64,000 bases of DNA from Slackia equolifaciens (GCF_003725995.1 NZ_QIBX01000002.1:62001-126000), one strand, 5' to 3'; counted from the stretch's first letter, positions 16,334-26,251 are shown. Notes: generated by a model not told the origin, from the sequence alone. Program-made: numbers and translations.

Positions 16334-16981
16334 CTAGACCGTCGCAGACAAAGGCCGTTGCTCCGTGCGCACGATCGAAAGCACCCGCGCGTCTTGGACG
16401 CCGCTCTCCTTGACCATGGCGTCGAGCAGGACATCGGGACGGAGGCTTCCGGTTTTTTTGGCCTCCAGCTCAAAAGCCAGAACGCATTCGCCGCCTTGGC
16501 CATCTTCCGCCCCGAACCGCATCGAGCGAATGAACTCGGCAGGATGCAGCACCTTCTCCTTCTTCTTGCGCACCACCACGATCTGCTCGGGCACACGCAG
16601 CGCGTTCGCCGGCACGCTGAGGCGCACTTCGTAGCGCGAAATGGGAAATGCCACGCTAGCCGCCGCCTCGCCCGTCTGCAGGTAGCGAGCAGCGCGCGGC
16701 ATCAAATCGGGCGCGCTGGCCCGCTGCAGCCGCTCAAGCGCCTCCTGCGCCGGCACGTACTCCGTAAGCGACACATCGAAGATCTCGCAGATGCTTTCCA
16801 CCCCCACCGGAAGAGCTGCGCCGAATGCGATCTTCATATGGGGCGAGAATCCCTGCGTCACAGCGTACGGCAAATCGGCCCTGCGCACGGCGCGCTCAAG
16901 GGCGCGGGCGAGCTCGAGGTGAGAGAGCATCCCCAAGCGACCTGACTTGTTGAACGTCACGCGAAGGCGAAAATCAGCCAT
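16334..16981 (-). CDS. DUF2344 / TIGR03936 protein, partner of a radical SAM gene
   Basis: The 215-aa protein starts RLRVTFNKSGRLGMLSHLEL and continues AVTQGFSPHMKIAFGAALPVG, the hallmark of the TIGR03936 (DUF2344) family. In many bacteria this gene follows or is fused to a TIGR03960 radical SAM gene, as here: it overlaps the upstream radical SAM gene by 8 nt. The biochemical role is not established; the pair is often linked to RNA or ribosome-related neighbours such as rng. The 167 bp downstream (16167-16333) show no gene. Confidence 0.88.
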   Translation of the reverse strand: MADFRLRVTFNKSGRLGMLSHLELARALERAVRRADLPYAVTQGFSPHMKIAFGAALPVGVESICEIFDVSLTEYVPAQEALERLQRASAPDLMPRAARYLQTGEAAASVAFPISRYEVRLSVPANALRVPEQIVVVRKKKEKVLHPAEFIRSMRFGAEDGQGGECVLAFELEAKKTGSLRPDVLLDAMVKESGVQDARVLSIVRTEQRPLSATV

Positions 16982-18854
16982 GGCGCACCTCCTGGGTCTG
17001 GATGCCGGAATACGGCGTAGGGCAGATTCCGCACACCGAGCATGCGCCCATCGTGCAGTCGGGCGTGGTCTTTTCCTTGAACGCCAGCTTGCGTTCGCGC
17101 TCGAGAAACTTTCTCGTCACGCCCGCGGAAAGATGCGCCCACGGAACCGCATACGAGGTGTCCCATTGCGTTTGCGCCACGCCTTCCATCGACACGCCGC
17201 ACTCTTCACATGCGCGCCGCCATGTTTCAAGGCTGAAAAACTCGGTCCATGCGTCAAAGCGCGCTCCGCCACGCCATGCCTCCTCGACGACACGAGCGAC
17301 CGCACGGCCGCCGCGGCTCATCATGGCCTCCACGAGCGACACATCGGGCTCATGCCAATGCACATCCACCGCCTTATACTTCACGCTGCGGCGCAGAAGA
17401 TCGATCCTGCGCTGCGCCTCCTCCGGCGCGATCTGCCCGTCCCACTGGAACGGAGTGGCGGCCTTGGGCACGAACAGCGCGCAGCTCACGCTCATGCGCA
17501 CGTTGCCGCGCTGATTCTCGGGCACGGCCCGCTTTGCGCGGTCATAAGCACGCTGGGCGAGGCTCGCGATGCCTTTGATATCATCGTCGGTCTCGGTGGG
17601 AAGCCCGATCATGAAGTAGAGCTTGCAGCGTCGCCAGCCGGCGGAAAACGCCGCATCGATGGCGCCGAACAGATCGTCCTCGGTCACGTTCTTGTTGATC
17701 ACATCGCGCAGACGCTGCGTACCCGCCTCGGGGGCGAAGGTGAGACCGCCGCGCTTGCCGCCAGCCACAAGCTCCGCCATCTCCACGCCGAAGGAATCGA
17801 GGCGCTGGCTGGGAATAGACACCGAGATGCCGCGTCCGTCGAGCGCGTGGTTCAATCGACGCAGAATCTCTTCGATCTGGCTGTGGTCGGTGGAAGAGAG
17901 CGACATCAGGCTCACCTCGTCGTAGCCTGTCTCCGCAAGGCCCCGGCACACGGCCGACACGATGTTGTCGGCGCTGCGCTCACGTACGGGGCGATACATC
18001 ATGCCGGCCTGGCAGAACCGGCAGCCGCGCGTGCAGCCGCGCAGGATTTCCACGTTCAGGCGGTCATGCACCACCTCGGTGAACGGCACGATGGTGGGCT
18101 CGTAGGCATCCGATTCCGCAAAACCCTCCCAGATGCGCTTCTCGATGGTTTGCGGGATGTCGTCGAAAACGGGGCGCACCCAAAAGCCCGTCCTTTGCGC
18201 CTCCTCTTCGGATACCTCCTCGTAGAGCGAGGGAACATAGGTGCCCGGCACCTTCGCCATCTCATGGAGGATGTCGGCGCGAGAGGCCCCCGCCGCCTTC
18301 ATGGAGCGATGCAGCTGCAGAAGCTCGGGCAGGGCCTCCTCGCCCTCGCCCAGCATGATCACGTCGAAGAACGGCGCATAGGGCTCGGCGTTGAAAGCGC
18401 ACGGGCCGCCCGCCATGATGAGCGGGTGCGCATCGTCGCGCTCAGATGAGTGCAGCGGAATGCCCGCCAGATCGAGGAATTCCAGCACGTTGGTGGCGGC
18501 GAGCTCGTGCGGCAGCGTGATGCCCACCGCATCGAACTCGGCGACGGGCGCACAGCTCTCGAGCGAGAACGCAGGGATGCCGCACTCGCGCATAAGGTCG
18601 CACATGTCGGCCGCGGGCAAAAACGCGCGCTCGGCCGCCATGCCCTCCACCGCGTTCACGCAGTTGCACAGGATGCGCACCGCCTGGTTGGCTTGACCGA
18701 GCTCGTAGGTATCGGGATAGGTCATGCAGAAGCGGTAGGCAGCCTCGGGCTTGTATGTGCAGCCCCATTCGTGGTTGATGTAGCGCGCGGGCCGTTCGAT
18801 ACCGCGGCCAGCCTCGCGAATGAGCCCCTCGATGCGGGGCCAAAGATCGGTCAT
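16974..18854 (-). CDS. TIGR03960 family radical SAM protein
   Basis: The 626-aa protein has the radical SAM cluster CTRGCRFCQAG, preceded by a B12-binding-like N-terminal half with GITLPHELAATNVLEFLDLAG and VIMLGEGEEALPEL. The later part carries GLTFAPEAGTQRLRDVINK and a C-terminal Cys-rich tail MGACSVCGICP. These fit the TIGR03960 family, whose substrate is unknown. The start at 18854 has GAGGG upstream; starts further upstream lack support. It overlaps the DUF2344 gene, so both proteins are probably made together. Confidence 0.92.
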   Translation of the reverse strand: MTDLWPRIEGLIREAGRGIERPARYINHEWGCTYKPEAAYRFCMTYPDTYELGQANQAVRILCNCVNAVEGMAAERAFLPAADMCDLMRECGIPAFSLESCAPVAEFDAVGITLPHELAATNVLEFLDLAGIPLHSSERDDAHPLIMAGGPCAFNAEPYAPFFDVIMLGEGEEALPELLQLHRSMKAAGASRADILHEMAKVPGTYVPSLYEEVSEEEAQRTGFWVRPVFDDIPQTIEKRIWEGFAESDAYEPTIVPFTEVVHDRLNVEILRGCTRGCRFCQAGMMYRPVRERSADNIVSAVCRGLAETGYDEVSLMSLSSTDHSQIEEILRRLNHALDGRGISVSIPSQRLDSFGVEMAELVAGGKRGGLTFAPEAGTQRLRDVINKNVTEDDLFGAIDAAFSAGWRRCKLYFMIGLPTETDDDIKGIASLAQRAYDRAKRAVPENQRGNVRMSVSCALFVPKAATPFQWDGQIAPEEAQRRIDLLRRSVKYKAVDVHWHEPDVSLVEAMMSRGGRAVARVVEEAWRGGARFDAWTEFFSLETWRRACEECGVSMEGVAQTQWDTSYAVPWAHLSAGVTRKFLERERKLAFKEKTTPDCTMGACSVCGICPTPYSGIQTQEVRHG

Positions 18855-18871
18855 GGTTCCCTCGTTTCCTG

Positions 18872-18899
18872 CGAGCGCCCCGCGAAACCGGGGCGCTCG
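18872..18899. other. GC-rich hairpin before the radical SAM gene
   Basis: CGAGCGCCCC (18872-18881) pairs perfectly with 18890-18899 over an 8-nt loop. It lies in the 125-bp gap between the DUF697-like gene and the radical SAM gene and has no T-run on the minus strand. It may be an mRNA-stabilising or weak attenuating structure. Confidence 0.45.
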
Positions 18900-18979
18900 A
18901 TTCTTATCCTGCGATGCAAAGCACGTGCGAGGGGCGCTCGACATGCGCCGGGAACGCTCCCCGGCGCGTCCAAACGCCG

Positions 18980-20185
18980 CTAGCGCGTGCGGGATGCGCC
19001 CGCCGCCTGCCCTGCGGCACTCGCCGCCGCCTGAGCAACGCGCGTGATTTTCTCGGGGGCGGTACGCACGGCGTCCTTGGCTTTCGCGCGCAGCGCGCTT
19101 GCCGCCTGACGGCCCAGCTCCTGAGCCGCGCCTTTCGCCGCGCGCCCGGCGCTCGTGTTCTCGGCGGCCTGCATCGCGGCATCGCGCGCCTCGGCCACCA
19201 CCGCGGCGATGCCCGCCACACTGCCGCCGTGCTCGAAGTACTCGATGGCCGCGCGGCCCATCGCCGCCGTGCCCGCATAGCCGATACCGGCCTTGATGGC
19301 CCAGCCCAACGCAGGCACCACGCCCACCAGCTGGCGCGCAGCCGCGCGGCAGGCAAAGCCCCCGCCTACCACTGCAGCAAGCTCGCGGGCCCGCTCCACG
19401 GTGAGCGGCTGTCCATACGCCGCGGCAATCTGCAGCACCATCTTGGCCTGGTTGAGCGTCATGATGGGAAGGTCGGCGCCGGGGATGAACGCGACGAAGC
19501 CCACGCCCGCGTTTTGCATGGAGGTGGAGCGCACCGATTCCATAGAAAGCGGTTTGCGCACGAAATCAAACGCCTGGGCGAACGCGAGACGCTTCGTGCG
19601 GAAGCACGCCACCACCCACTCGCCCATACGCTCCGAAAGCTGCTCGGCAACCTGAGGGGTCAACGCGTACGGCTCAAGCGACAGCGGATCGTCAGGCTGC
19701 CAGCCGGGAATGGGCGGCACGTCGTAGGAGACCTCCCCCGCCCCGTCGCTCGACACAACCACGGGCTCGGCGAGCGTCACCACGTCGCCGTCCTCGATCA
19801 CAGGGGCCACCAGGTCGCCCTCGGGGATGGGATAGCCCTGCTCGATGGCCGTTTGCTCGACCACCTGCGGAAGCGTGGTCACAACGAGCGCAGGAATGCC
19901 AGCGTCGCGAACCCTGCGCGCGACAAGGCCCACCTCGCGCGTCACGCCGGCGGCGATTACCGCCATGTCGCTTTTGGCATCGAACACCGCGGATGCATCG
20001 GAAAAGTAATTCACAGACACGCGCGCCTGGGGGCTCGCGCTCGCGAAGCCCGAGCGTACGAACGCCACCAGATCGGCGGGAGCCGCCTCGTCAAGCAGAA
20101 CCGATACCGTGATGGGCACCGACCGCGCCGCCTCGACGTCCATAGCCTCCTGGAAGACGGCCATCAAGTCTATGGGAATCTTCAT
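18980..20185 (-). CDS. hypothetical protein with DUF697-like membrane-associated domain
   Basis: The 401-aa protein has an N-terminal half with alternating strands (VPITVSVLLDE, DMAVIAAGVTR, ALVVTTLPQVVE) that may be an alpha/beta domain. From about residue 235 comes a glycine- and alanine-rich hydrophobic segment, MTLNQAKMVLQIAAAYGQ and LVGVVPALGWAIKAGIGYAG, resembling DUF697 proteins found next to GTPases. The C terminus is Ala/Lys/Arg-rich. No GTPase motif is present. ATG 20185 is chosen because AAAGGAG ends 5 nt upstream; a GTG two codons earlier (20191) would sit on the ribosome site. It directly follows rodA and may share its transcript. Confidence 0.7.
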   Translation of the reverse strand: MKIPIDLMAVFQEAMDVEAARSVPITVSVLLDEAAPADLVAFVRSGFASASPQARVSVNYFSDASAVFDAKSDMAVIAAGVTREVGLVARRVRDAGIPALVVTTLPQVVEQTAIEQGYPIPEGDLVAPVIEDGDVVTLAEPVVVSSDGAGEVSYDVPPIPGWQPDDPLSLEPYALTPQVAEQLSERMGEWVVACFRTKRLAFAQAFDFVRKPLSMESVRSTSMQNAGVGFVAFIPGADLPIMTLNQAKMVLQIAAAYGQPLTVERARELAAVVGGGFACRAAARQLVGVVPALGWAIKAGIGYAGTAAMGRAAIEYFEHGGSVAGIAAVVAEARDAAMQAAENTSAGRAAKGAAQELGRQAASALRAKAKDAVRTAPEKITRVAQAAASAAGQAAGASRTR

Positions 20186-20195
20186 GCGCACTCCT

Positions 20196-21404
20196 TTACT
20201 TATGAGCGTACACTGAGCCGATCAGGCCCAGCAACGCAAAATTCACCACCATGAACGACGAGCCATAGCTCATGAACGGCAGAGGGATGCCCGTGATGGG
20301 CATGAGTCCGATATCCATGCCGATGTTCTCCATGATCTGGAACAGCCACATGCCGATCACGCCGCACACCACAAGCGTGCCGAACAGCGTGGACGCACCC
20401 CGGGCTATGCGGCAGCATATCAGGATGAGCGCCAGATACAAGCCGAGCAGCACCATGACCCCCAGAAAACCGAACTGCTCCGCCAGAACGCAGAAGATGA
20501 AGTCGGTGGGAGCCTCGGGCAGAAAGCCCAAGGACGACTGGGTTGCGTTGCCGAGCCCCTTTCCGAACAACCCTCCGCTACCGATTGCGATCATGGCCTG
20601 CTGCAGGTTGTAGCCGCTGTCAGAGGTGTCGGCGGAAGGGTCCAAGAACACGAGCAGGCGGTTACGCTGATACTGCTGGAGCAGTTTGTATTCGCCCGTC
20701 GCCTGCTTGATGACCTCGTCCACCGCGAACACCGCGGCGATTGCCGCAACGAACGCTCCGAGCGTGATGAGCAGGTACTTCAAGCGCGCTCCGCCCATCA
20801 CGAGCGCCACGGCGCCGATGACCAGATACACCAGGCCCGTGCCCAGGTCGGGCTGGGTCATGATGGCGAGAAACGGAATGGCGATATAGACGAGCGCCTT
20901 GATGTAGGCACGGGGGTCGTCCAGCCTGCCGCCGTAGCGCGCCATAACGCTCGCGTCCAGCAGGATCACCGTGACCTTGGCGAACTCGCCCGGCTGAATC
21001 TGCATGCCCACGTTGATCCACGAGGTGGCGCCCATGGTGGTCACGCCGATCACCGGCAGATGCGGAGAGAGGATGAGCGCGACGTTGATCACCAAGAGCA
21101 CCGTGGTGAACCCCGCCAGCTGGCGATAGTCGATGCGGTACATGATGAGCATGGCGATAACGCCCAGCCCCACGCCCATGAGCTGGCGAGAGAAGGAGTA
21201 ATCGGGATCGCCCTGGATAGCCGACCAAACCGTTACCAGGCCGTACGCCAAAAGGACGAGCGTAACCAGCACGAGCGGCACGGGTATGGCGGAAAGGATC
21301 CCCCGTCTGGCGCTCGCAGGCTTGCCGTCGGACCCCGGCATGGTGGAGCCCACATAGGAACCCTGCGGCGTGCGAACGCGATCGATTTCGTTATATCCTG
21401 CCAT
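20196..21404 (-). CDS. rodA: rod-shape SEDS glycosyltransferase RodA
   Basis: The 402-aa protein is a polytopic SEDS-family peptidoglycan polymerase with about ten membrane helices. Family signatures include YRIDYRQLAG, GATSWINVG-QIQPGEFAKV, DLGTGLVYLVIG and the C-terminal GIPLPFMSYGSSFMVVN. It polymerises lipid II during elongation together with PBP2, whose stop codon abuts the rodA ATG (TAG-ATG). The context with mreBCD identifies it as RodA rather than FtsW. Confidence 0.94.
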   Translation of the reverse strand: MAGYNEIDRVRTPQGSYVGSTMPGSDGKPASARRGILSAIPVPLVLVTLVLLAYGLVTVWSAIQGDPDYSFSRQLMGVGLGVIAMLIMYRIDYRQLAGFTTVLLVINVALILSPHLPVIGVTTMGATSWINVGMQIQPGEFAKVTVILLDASVMARYGGRLDDPRAYIKALVYIAIPFLAIMTQPDLGTGLVYLVIGAVALVMGGARLKYLLITLGAFVAAIAAVFAVDEVIKQATGEYKLLQQYQRNRLLVFLDPSADTSDSGYNLQQAMIAIGSGGLFGKGLGNATQSSLGFLPEAPTDFIFCVLAEQFGFLGVMVLLGLYLALILICCRIARGASTLFGTLVVCGVIGMWLFQIMENIGMDIGLMPITGIPLPFMSYGSSFMVVNFALLGLIGSVYAHK

Positions 21405-23546
21405 CTAGTCAACCCTTCCGGCGCCGGTGCCCTTGTATTCGACGGACTCGGTGATCTCGGCCGTAGGCGTGACCTCCTGCTCGAGCTTGCCCTCGCCCAG
21501 CTTGATGCAGGCGTCCATCACCTTGGCGGCAATGGGGCCGGCCACGCTTCCGCCCGAGCCGCCCTCCTGAATCACGCATGTGACAACGTATTTCGGGTTG
21601 TCGTAGGGCGCATACATCGCGAACCATGCGTAACCGTCGTGATCGGCCCATTCGCCGGTACCCGTCTTACAGGCGCATTCGTAGCCGTAATCGGTGAACA
21701 GGTCGGGCACATCGGCGTCTTCGGTGGCAACGCCGCGCAAGGCGTCGCGCATCACGTCGAGCTCTCCCTTCACGGCATCGGCGATCTCGCGCATGGCGGA
21801 ACTGCCGGTGATGACCGTCTCGCCGGAGGAGTTACGCGCCTCCTTGAACAGCGTAGGGGTAGGCAGGCTGCCCGTAGCGATGCCCGCATATCCCACCGCG
21901 AGCTGCAGCGGGGTGATCTGCACGTCGCCCTGGCCGATGACCAGGTTGGTCATGTCGCCCGGCTGCCATTGGCCCGATTCCGGCACGTTGCTCCAATACT
22001 CGCGCTTCCATTCGGGCGTGGGCACAACGCCGTCGATCTCGCCGATGAGCTCAATGCCGGTCTTGCTGCCAAAGCCGTATTCTTTGATGTAGTCCTGCAT
22101 GGCGGTTTCGCCTATGCTTGAACTGGCGTTATAGAAATCAGCCGCTATCTGGTAGAACACCGTATCGCACGACACCACCACGGCATCGCGCAGGCCGATG
22201 TCGCCATGGCCCGTGGTAAGCCAGCAGTTCTGCGCATACGAATCGCCCCAGCCCGTCCATGTGCCCGTGCAGTTCCAGGTGCGGCTCGTATCGGCGAACC
22301 CGTAATGCAGGCCCGCCATGCCGGTGAACGCCTTGAACGTGGAGGCGGCGGGGAAGCCGCCCGCGATGCAGCGGTTGAGCAGCGGGTCGTGCGAATCCTT
22401 GTCTTCGTAGGCGCCTTGATTGGTATAGCGATCCCAATCGTCGGTGGACACGCCGCCCACGAAATGCGTAGGGTCGAACGTGGGGAAATTCGCCATGGCG
22501 ATGATATTGCCCGTATCAACCTCCATGGCCACGAGCGCCGCCTCGGTGCCCGTGCCGCCGCCGATGACGCCATCGGGGGCGATGAGCTTCTCGAACTCCT
22601 CCTCGGCGATCTTTTGCACCTTAGCGGAAAGCGTCAGATAGACGTCGTTGCCCTGGGTTGCCGCCGTTTCGCTGCGCACCTCGCGCACCGTGCCGTCGGC
22701 ATCGGCCACCACTACGCGCTCGCCATGCGTTCCGGCAAGCAGGCTCTCATAGGCCTGCTCCACGCCGCTCGACCCCACCTCGTCGCCGCTTTCGTACTCG
22801 AGGCCCTCGGGCGGATTGGCAATAGCCTCCTCGGATGCGCTCGAGGTATAGCCCAAAACCGCGCCCGCCAGCGCGGCGTACGGGTATACGCGCTTCGTGC
22901 GCTGTTCGATGGTAACGCCCGGAAACGCATCGGGATGCTCCTCGATGAACGAGATGTCGCGGAAACGAGGGTTGGACATCACCTCGCGCTGAGCCTGGGC
23001 GCCGCCCGTGGAGTCTTGGATGCGCTGACGAATGACCGCATGGGGCACCCCAAGAAGCGCCGAAAGGCGCAGGGTCACATTGCGGTTGTCGGCCACATCG
23101 GCGTCGGCGAGGATGGTGGGAGCCGTCTCGTTGTCCACCAGCACGATGCCCTCGGTGTCAAAGATGCGACCGCGTGGCGCCGGCGTTTTCACCGTGGTGA
23201 ACTGGTTGCCCTGCGCCGCCGTCACGTACTGCTCGGAGGAGAGCACCTGCATGCTCCAAAGCTTGGCGGTGAGACTGCCGAACACTGCCGCGATGAGCAC
23301 GCCCAGCGCGATGAAGCGCGACCTGAGCCCGCCCTGCGCGCGCCCCTTCGACGCGGCGGCAGGCGAGGTGCCTTCGCTTACCGAAGCACCCGCCTTGCGG
23401 GTTTGGAACGGCGTGCCCGACCCGATGGACGACACCGATTTGGGAACGGAACTCTGCGGCTTCACGCTGCGCGACCGCATGAACAGGGCGAGCGCGATAC
23501 CCGCCACGATGATGACCACGAGCGCGGTGATGATTGCTTCTACCAT
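21405..23546 (-). CDS. mrdA: penicillin-binding protein 2 (elongation transpeptidase)
   Basis: The 713-aa class B PBP has one N-terminal membrane helix (IITALVVIIVAGIALALFM), a linker with a second hydrophobic run near residue 85, a dimerisation domain, and a transpeptidase domain. The active-site motifs are STFK (in FPAASTFKAFTGMAG), SCD in VVSCDTVFYQ (usual SxN position), and KTGTGEWADHDGYAWF. It cross-links peptidoglycan during side-wall growth with RodA. It is longer than E. coli PBP2 (633 aa) mainly through the N-terminal part. The ribosome site is weak, which suggests coupling to mreD, whose stop is 12 nt upstream. Confidence 0.94.
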   Translation of the reverse strand: MVEAIITALVVIIVAGIALALFMRSRSVKPQSSVPKSVSSIGSGTPFQTRKAGASVSEGTSPAAASKGRAQGGLRSRFIALGVLIAAVFGSLTAKLWSMQVLSSEQYVTAAQGNQFTTVKTPAPRGRIFDTEGIVLVDNETAPTILADADVADNRNVTLRLSALLGVPHAVIRQRIQDSTGGAQAQREVMSNPRFRDISFIEEHPDAFPGVTIEQRTKRVYPYAALAGAVLGYTSSASEEAIANPPEGLEYESGDEVGSSGVEQAYESLLAGTHGERVVVADADGTVREVRSETAATQGNDVYLTLSAKVQKIAEEEFEKLIAPDGVIGGGTGTEAALVAMEVDTGNIIAMANFPTFDPTHFVGGVSTDDWDRYTNQGAYEDKDSHDPLLNRCIAGGFPAASTFKAFTGMAGLHYGFADTSRTWNCTGTWTGWGDSYAQNCWLTTGHGDIGLRDAVVVSCDTVFYQIAADFYNASSSIGETAMQDYIKEYGFGSKTGIELIGEIDGVVPTPEWKREYWSNVPESGQWQPGDMTNLVIGQGDVQITPLQLAVGYAGIATGSLPTPTLFKEARNSSGETVITGSSAMREIADAVKGELDVMRDALRGVATEDADVPDLFTDYGYECACKTGTGEWADHDGYAWFAMYAPYDNPKYVVTCVIQEGGSGGSVAGPIAAKVMDACIKLGEGKLEQEVTPTAEITESVEYKGTGAGRVD

Positions 23547-23558
23547 GACATCACCGAC

Positions 23559-24083
23559 CTAACGCAGACGAACGGTGGACGACGTGGGCGCGTTGTGCGA
23601 TGGGGCGCTGCGCGCGAGCACGAACGACAGAAGCGGCATGATGATGAGCACTATGGCGCAGTCGTAGAGGGCGCATGGCAAGGCGCGCAAAAGCAGCGCA
23701 TCGACCGCAGGCACCCCCGCCGTAGCAATATAGAAAAATGCGTAAATAGCCTCCACGATGAGCGAAGCCGCCATAGATATGAGGAGCGACGCGGTAACGG
23801 TTTCATTGCCGAAGAGCGACGAGGCGCGAGAGGCGATGAGAGCCGCAAGCGTGAGCAGGGCAGCCATAGAGCCCACCGTGCCGCCGTTCGACAGATCGCT
23901 TACCAAGCCCAGAACGAACGCGATCACCACGATAGCGTCGGACTGGCGCAGCATGGCCGCCGTGGCCACGAAGGCCAGCGCGAAATTGGGCATGGCGCCC
24001 AGAACGGCAATATTGGGCGCGAGCACGCATTGCAGCACGAACGCGGCAATGCCCCCGACTATCAGGACCACGGTCTCGCGCAT
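23559..24083 (-). CDS. mreD: rod-shape-determining protein MreD
   Basis: The 174-aa protein is small and almost entirely hydrophobic, with five or six predicted membrane helices, opening METVVLIVGGIAAFVLQCVL-like (M-R-E-T). Such proteins show little sequence conservation; the call rests on size, topology and its position between mreC and PBP2. It is thought to link the MreB-MreC complex to the PBP2-RodA synthase. It starts 3 nt after the mreC stop. Confidence 0.88.
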   Translation of the reverse strand: MRETVVLIVGGIAAFVLQCVLAPNIAVLGAMPNFALAFVATAAMLRQSDAIVVIAFVLGLVSDLSNGGTVGSMAALLTLAALIASRASSLFGNETVTASLLISMAASLIVEAIYAFFYIATAGVPAVDALLLRALPCALYDCAIVLIIMPLLSFVLARSAPSHNAPTSSTVRLR

Positions 24084-24086
24084 AGG

Positions 24087-25055
24087 CTATTCGCCTTCCC
24101 CGGATTCATCGACAGAGCCCTCGCCATCGGTGCTCGAAGCGTCGGCGTTCGTGTCGCCCGAATCGCCGGCGTCTTGCGACCCCGACTGGCTATCGGAACC
24201 CTCGGACGAGGAGGAGAACACTACCGTGACCTCCTCCAGCGCGCTTACGGTGGAGAGAGGCGACACGATGATGGTACGGTCGGAGGTGCCGGCCTGGTTG
24301 ACCACATTGGTCACGGTGCCGATGGTGATACCGGCGGGATAGCTTCCGCCCATGCCCGAGGTGACCACCACATCGCCCACTTCCACCTGGACCGAATCGT
24401 CGAGATATTCGAGGTAGAGAAGCCCGTCGACGGCGCCCTTGACCACGCATTCGTCGCGCGAGGACTGCAGATACGCCGAAACGCCGCTCTGGGGATCGGT
24501 GATGAGACGCACGCGGCACGTGAGCGGCGAGACTTCGGTCACCTGGCCCACCAGACCGCTCGGGCCCACCACGGCCTGGCCGGGCTCCACTCCGCTGTTG
24601 CTCCCCACGTTCACCGTAATCTCACGCGAGTATGCATCCGACCCCGTACCGATCACGCGTCCCGTGGCGCCGCTGATCTGGTATTGGCTCTGGATATCGA
24701 GGAGCGCGGTCAGGCGCTCGTTTTCCTGGCGCAGCTCCTCCATCTGCACAAGCTGGTCGCGCAGCTGGGCGTTTTCCTGTTGAAGCGCGGTGTAGGAAGA
24801 ATCGGAAACGGTGGCGTTTTCCACCGCATCGCCCGCGCCGTCTGCCGCATACGCCACACCCGCGCCGGCAAGCTGCAGAGGAGCGGTCACCATGCCGGCG
24901 ATGCTCTGGACCCTATGGAGAGGACCGTCCTGCCCCTCGCGCGCGTATACGGTAGCGAGCGCCACAGACACGACAAGCAGCACGATGACCAATGCGGTGC
25001 CGCTTAAGGGAGCCGCCTTCTTTTTGGCGGTCGAATGCTTGTTGATTATAGGCAT
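24087..25055 (-). CDS. mreC: cell-shape protein MreC
   Basis: The 322-aa protein has an N-terminal membrane helix (ALVIVLLVVSVALATVYA), then a coiled coil around residues 85-120 (QQENAQLRDQLVQMEEL), then the beta-rich MreC core with NVGSNSGVEPGQAVVG and VTSGMGGSYPAGITIG. The last 45 residues are a Ser/Asp/Glu-rich tail that is not part of the family core. It forms the extracytoplasmic scaffold of the elongasome. ATG 25055 follows GAGGAGG closely; the frame upstream to 25154 is not supported. Confidence 0.93.
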   Translation of the reverse strand: MPIINKHSTAKKKAAPLSGTALVIVLLVVSVALATVYAREGQDGPLHRVQSIAGMVTAPLQLAGAGVAYAADGAGDAVENATVSDSSYTALQQENAQLRDQLVQMEELRQENERLTALLDIQSQYQISGATGRVIGTGSDAYSREITVNVGSNSGVEPGQAVVGPSGLVGQVTEVSPLTCRVRLITDPQSGVSAYLQSSRDECVVKGAVDGLLYLEYLDDSVQVEVGDVVVTSGMGGSYPAGITIGTVTNVVNQAGTSDRTIIVSPLSTVSALEEVTVVFSSSSEGSDSQSGSQDAGDSGDTNADASSTDGEGSVDESGEGE

Positions 25056-25141
25056 ATAACCTCCTCGCCTCATCCGGGCGCTCCGTCTGCCGCAGCAGCC
25101 CGCATGCATCGAGCGAAACGCCGCATCGGGGCATTGAGCGA

Positions 25142-25166
25142 GCGCGCCGCTCATATGGCGGCGCGC
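25142..25166. other. hairpin between mreB and mreC
   Basis: GCGCGCCGC (25142-25150) pairs perfectly with 25158-25166 over a 7-nt loop, 18 nt beyond the mreB stop. Without a T-run it may reduce rather than stop transcription from mreB into mreCD, helping make MreB in excess. Confidence 0.45.
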
Positions 25167-25183
25167 GGCAAAGGATTGATTGT

Positions 25184-26251
25184 TTACTTAGAGCGCATCA
25201 ATGTCTGTTTGAGCGCCGAAGGGGTCTCGAGCACCTTCAGGCAGCCCATGGCCACATTAGTAAGCGCCGTCTCGCTGGTCCATACAGGAATCTCCAGACG
25301 TTGCGTGAGAAAGCGATCAAGGCCCGAAAGCAGGCCACCGCCGCCCGTGAGCAGGATGCCGTTGGAGATGATATCGCTGGCCAGGTCGGGGTTGGTCTTT
25401 TTGAACGTCTCCTTGATGTGGACGACCATCTCCTCGATGGGCGGCTGGAGCGCAGCACGCACATCCTCGGACTGGATGGTAACCTCGCGCGGCTGCTCGG
25501 TCACCACGTCCTGACCGGAGATGATCATGTCCTTCTCGCGGCCGTCTTCGAACGGCAGGATGGAGCCGATCTTGATCTTGATGATCTCGGCCGTGCGCTC
25601 GCCCACCTTGATGCCCAGAAGGTCGCGCAGATACATCGCGATGGCCTCGTCCATCTTGTTGCCCGCGAGGCGCAAAGACGAGCTGGTAACGATGCCGCCG
25701 AGAGAGATGACCGCGACCTCCGTGGTGCCGCCGCCGATATCCACGACCATGGAGCCGGTGGGCTCGGTCACGGGGAGATCGGCGCCCATTGCCGCCGCCA
25801 TGGGCTCCTCGATCAGATACGCCTGGCGAGCGCCCGACTGGATGGCCGCCTCGAACACGGCTCGTTTCTCGACAGAGGTGGCTCCGCAGGGGATGCAGAT
25901 AACGATGCGCGGCTTTGCCTGCCAGGGATAACGGCGCTCGATGGCCTTGTTGATAAAGGCCGAGAGCATGGCCTCGGTCACATCGTAGTCGGCGATAACG
26001 CCGTCGCGCAACGGATGCTCCGCCGAAAACGCATCGGGCGTGTGGTTGATCATCTGCTTGGCCTCGTGGCCTACGGCCAGAACGCGATGGGTGCTGCGCT
26101 CGATGGCCACGACGGAAGGCTCATTCAAAACCACGCCTTCGCCGGTGACGGCCACAAGCGTGTTCGCCGTGCCCAAATCGATTGCCAGATCGCACGAAGA
26201 TGCCCCGCCGAAGCCTCCGGTAAGGTTATGGATGAAATCCATGAACGACAT
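25184..26251 (-). CDS. mreB: rod-shape actin homologue MreB
   Basis: The 355-aa protein is a clear MreB. ATP-binding and actin-fold motifs are DLAIDLGTANTLV (phosphate 1), IEEPMAAAMGADLPV, SMVVDIGGGTTEVAVISLGG (phosphate 2) and GILLTGGGGLLSGL (adenosine). It polymerises under the membrane and guides the RodA-PBP2 elongation machinery, encoded just downstream. AAAAGGACC lies about 9 nt before the ATG. A second Met three codons in is a possible alternative start. The gene heads the shape operon. Confidence 0.96.
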   Translation of the reverse strand: MSFMDFIHNLTGGFGGASSCDLAIDLGTANTLVAVTGEGVVLNEPSVVAIERSTHRVLAVGHEAKQMINHTPDAFSAEHPLRDGVIADYDVTEAMLSAFINKAIERRYPWQAKPRIVICIPCGATSVEKRAVFEAAIQSGARQAYLIEEPMAAAMGADLPVTEPTGSMVVDIGGGTTEVAVISLGGIVTSSSLRLAGNKMDEAIAMYLRDLLGIKVGERTAEIIKIKIGSILPFEDGREKDMIISGQDVVTEQPREVTIQSEDVRAALQPPIEEMVVHIKETFKKTNPDLASDIISNGILLTGGGGLLSGLDRFLTQRLEIPVWTSETALTNVAMGCLKVLETPSALKQTLMRSK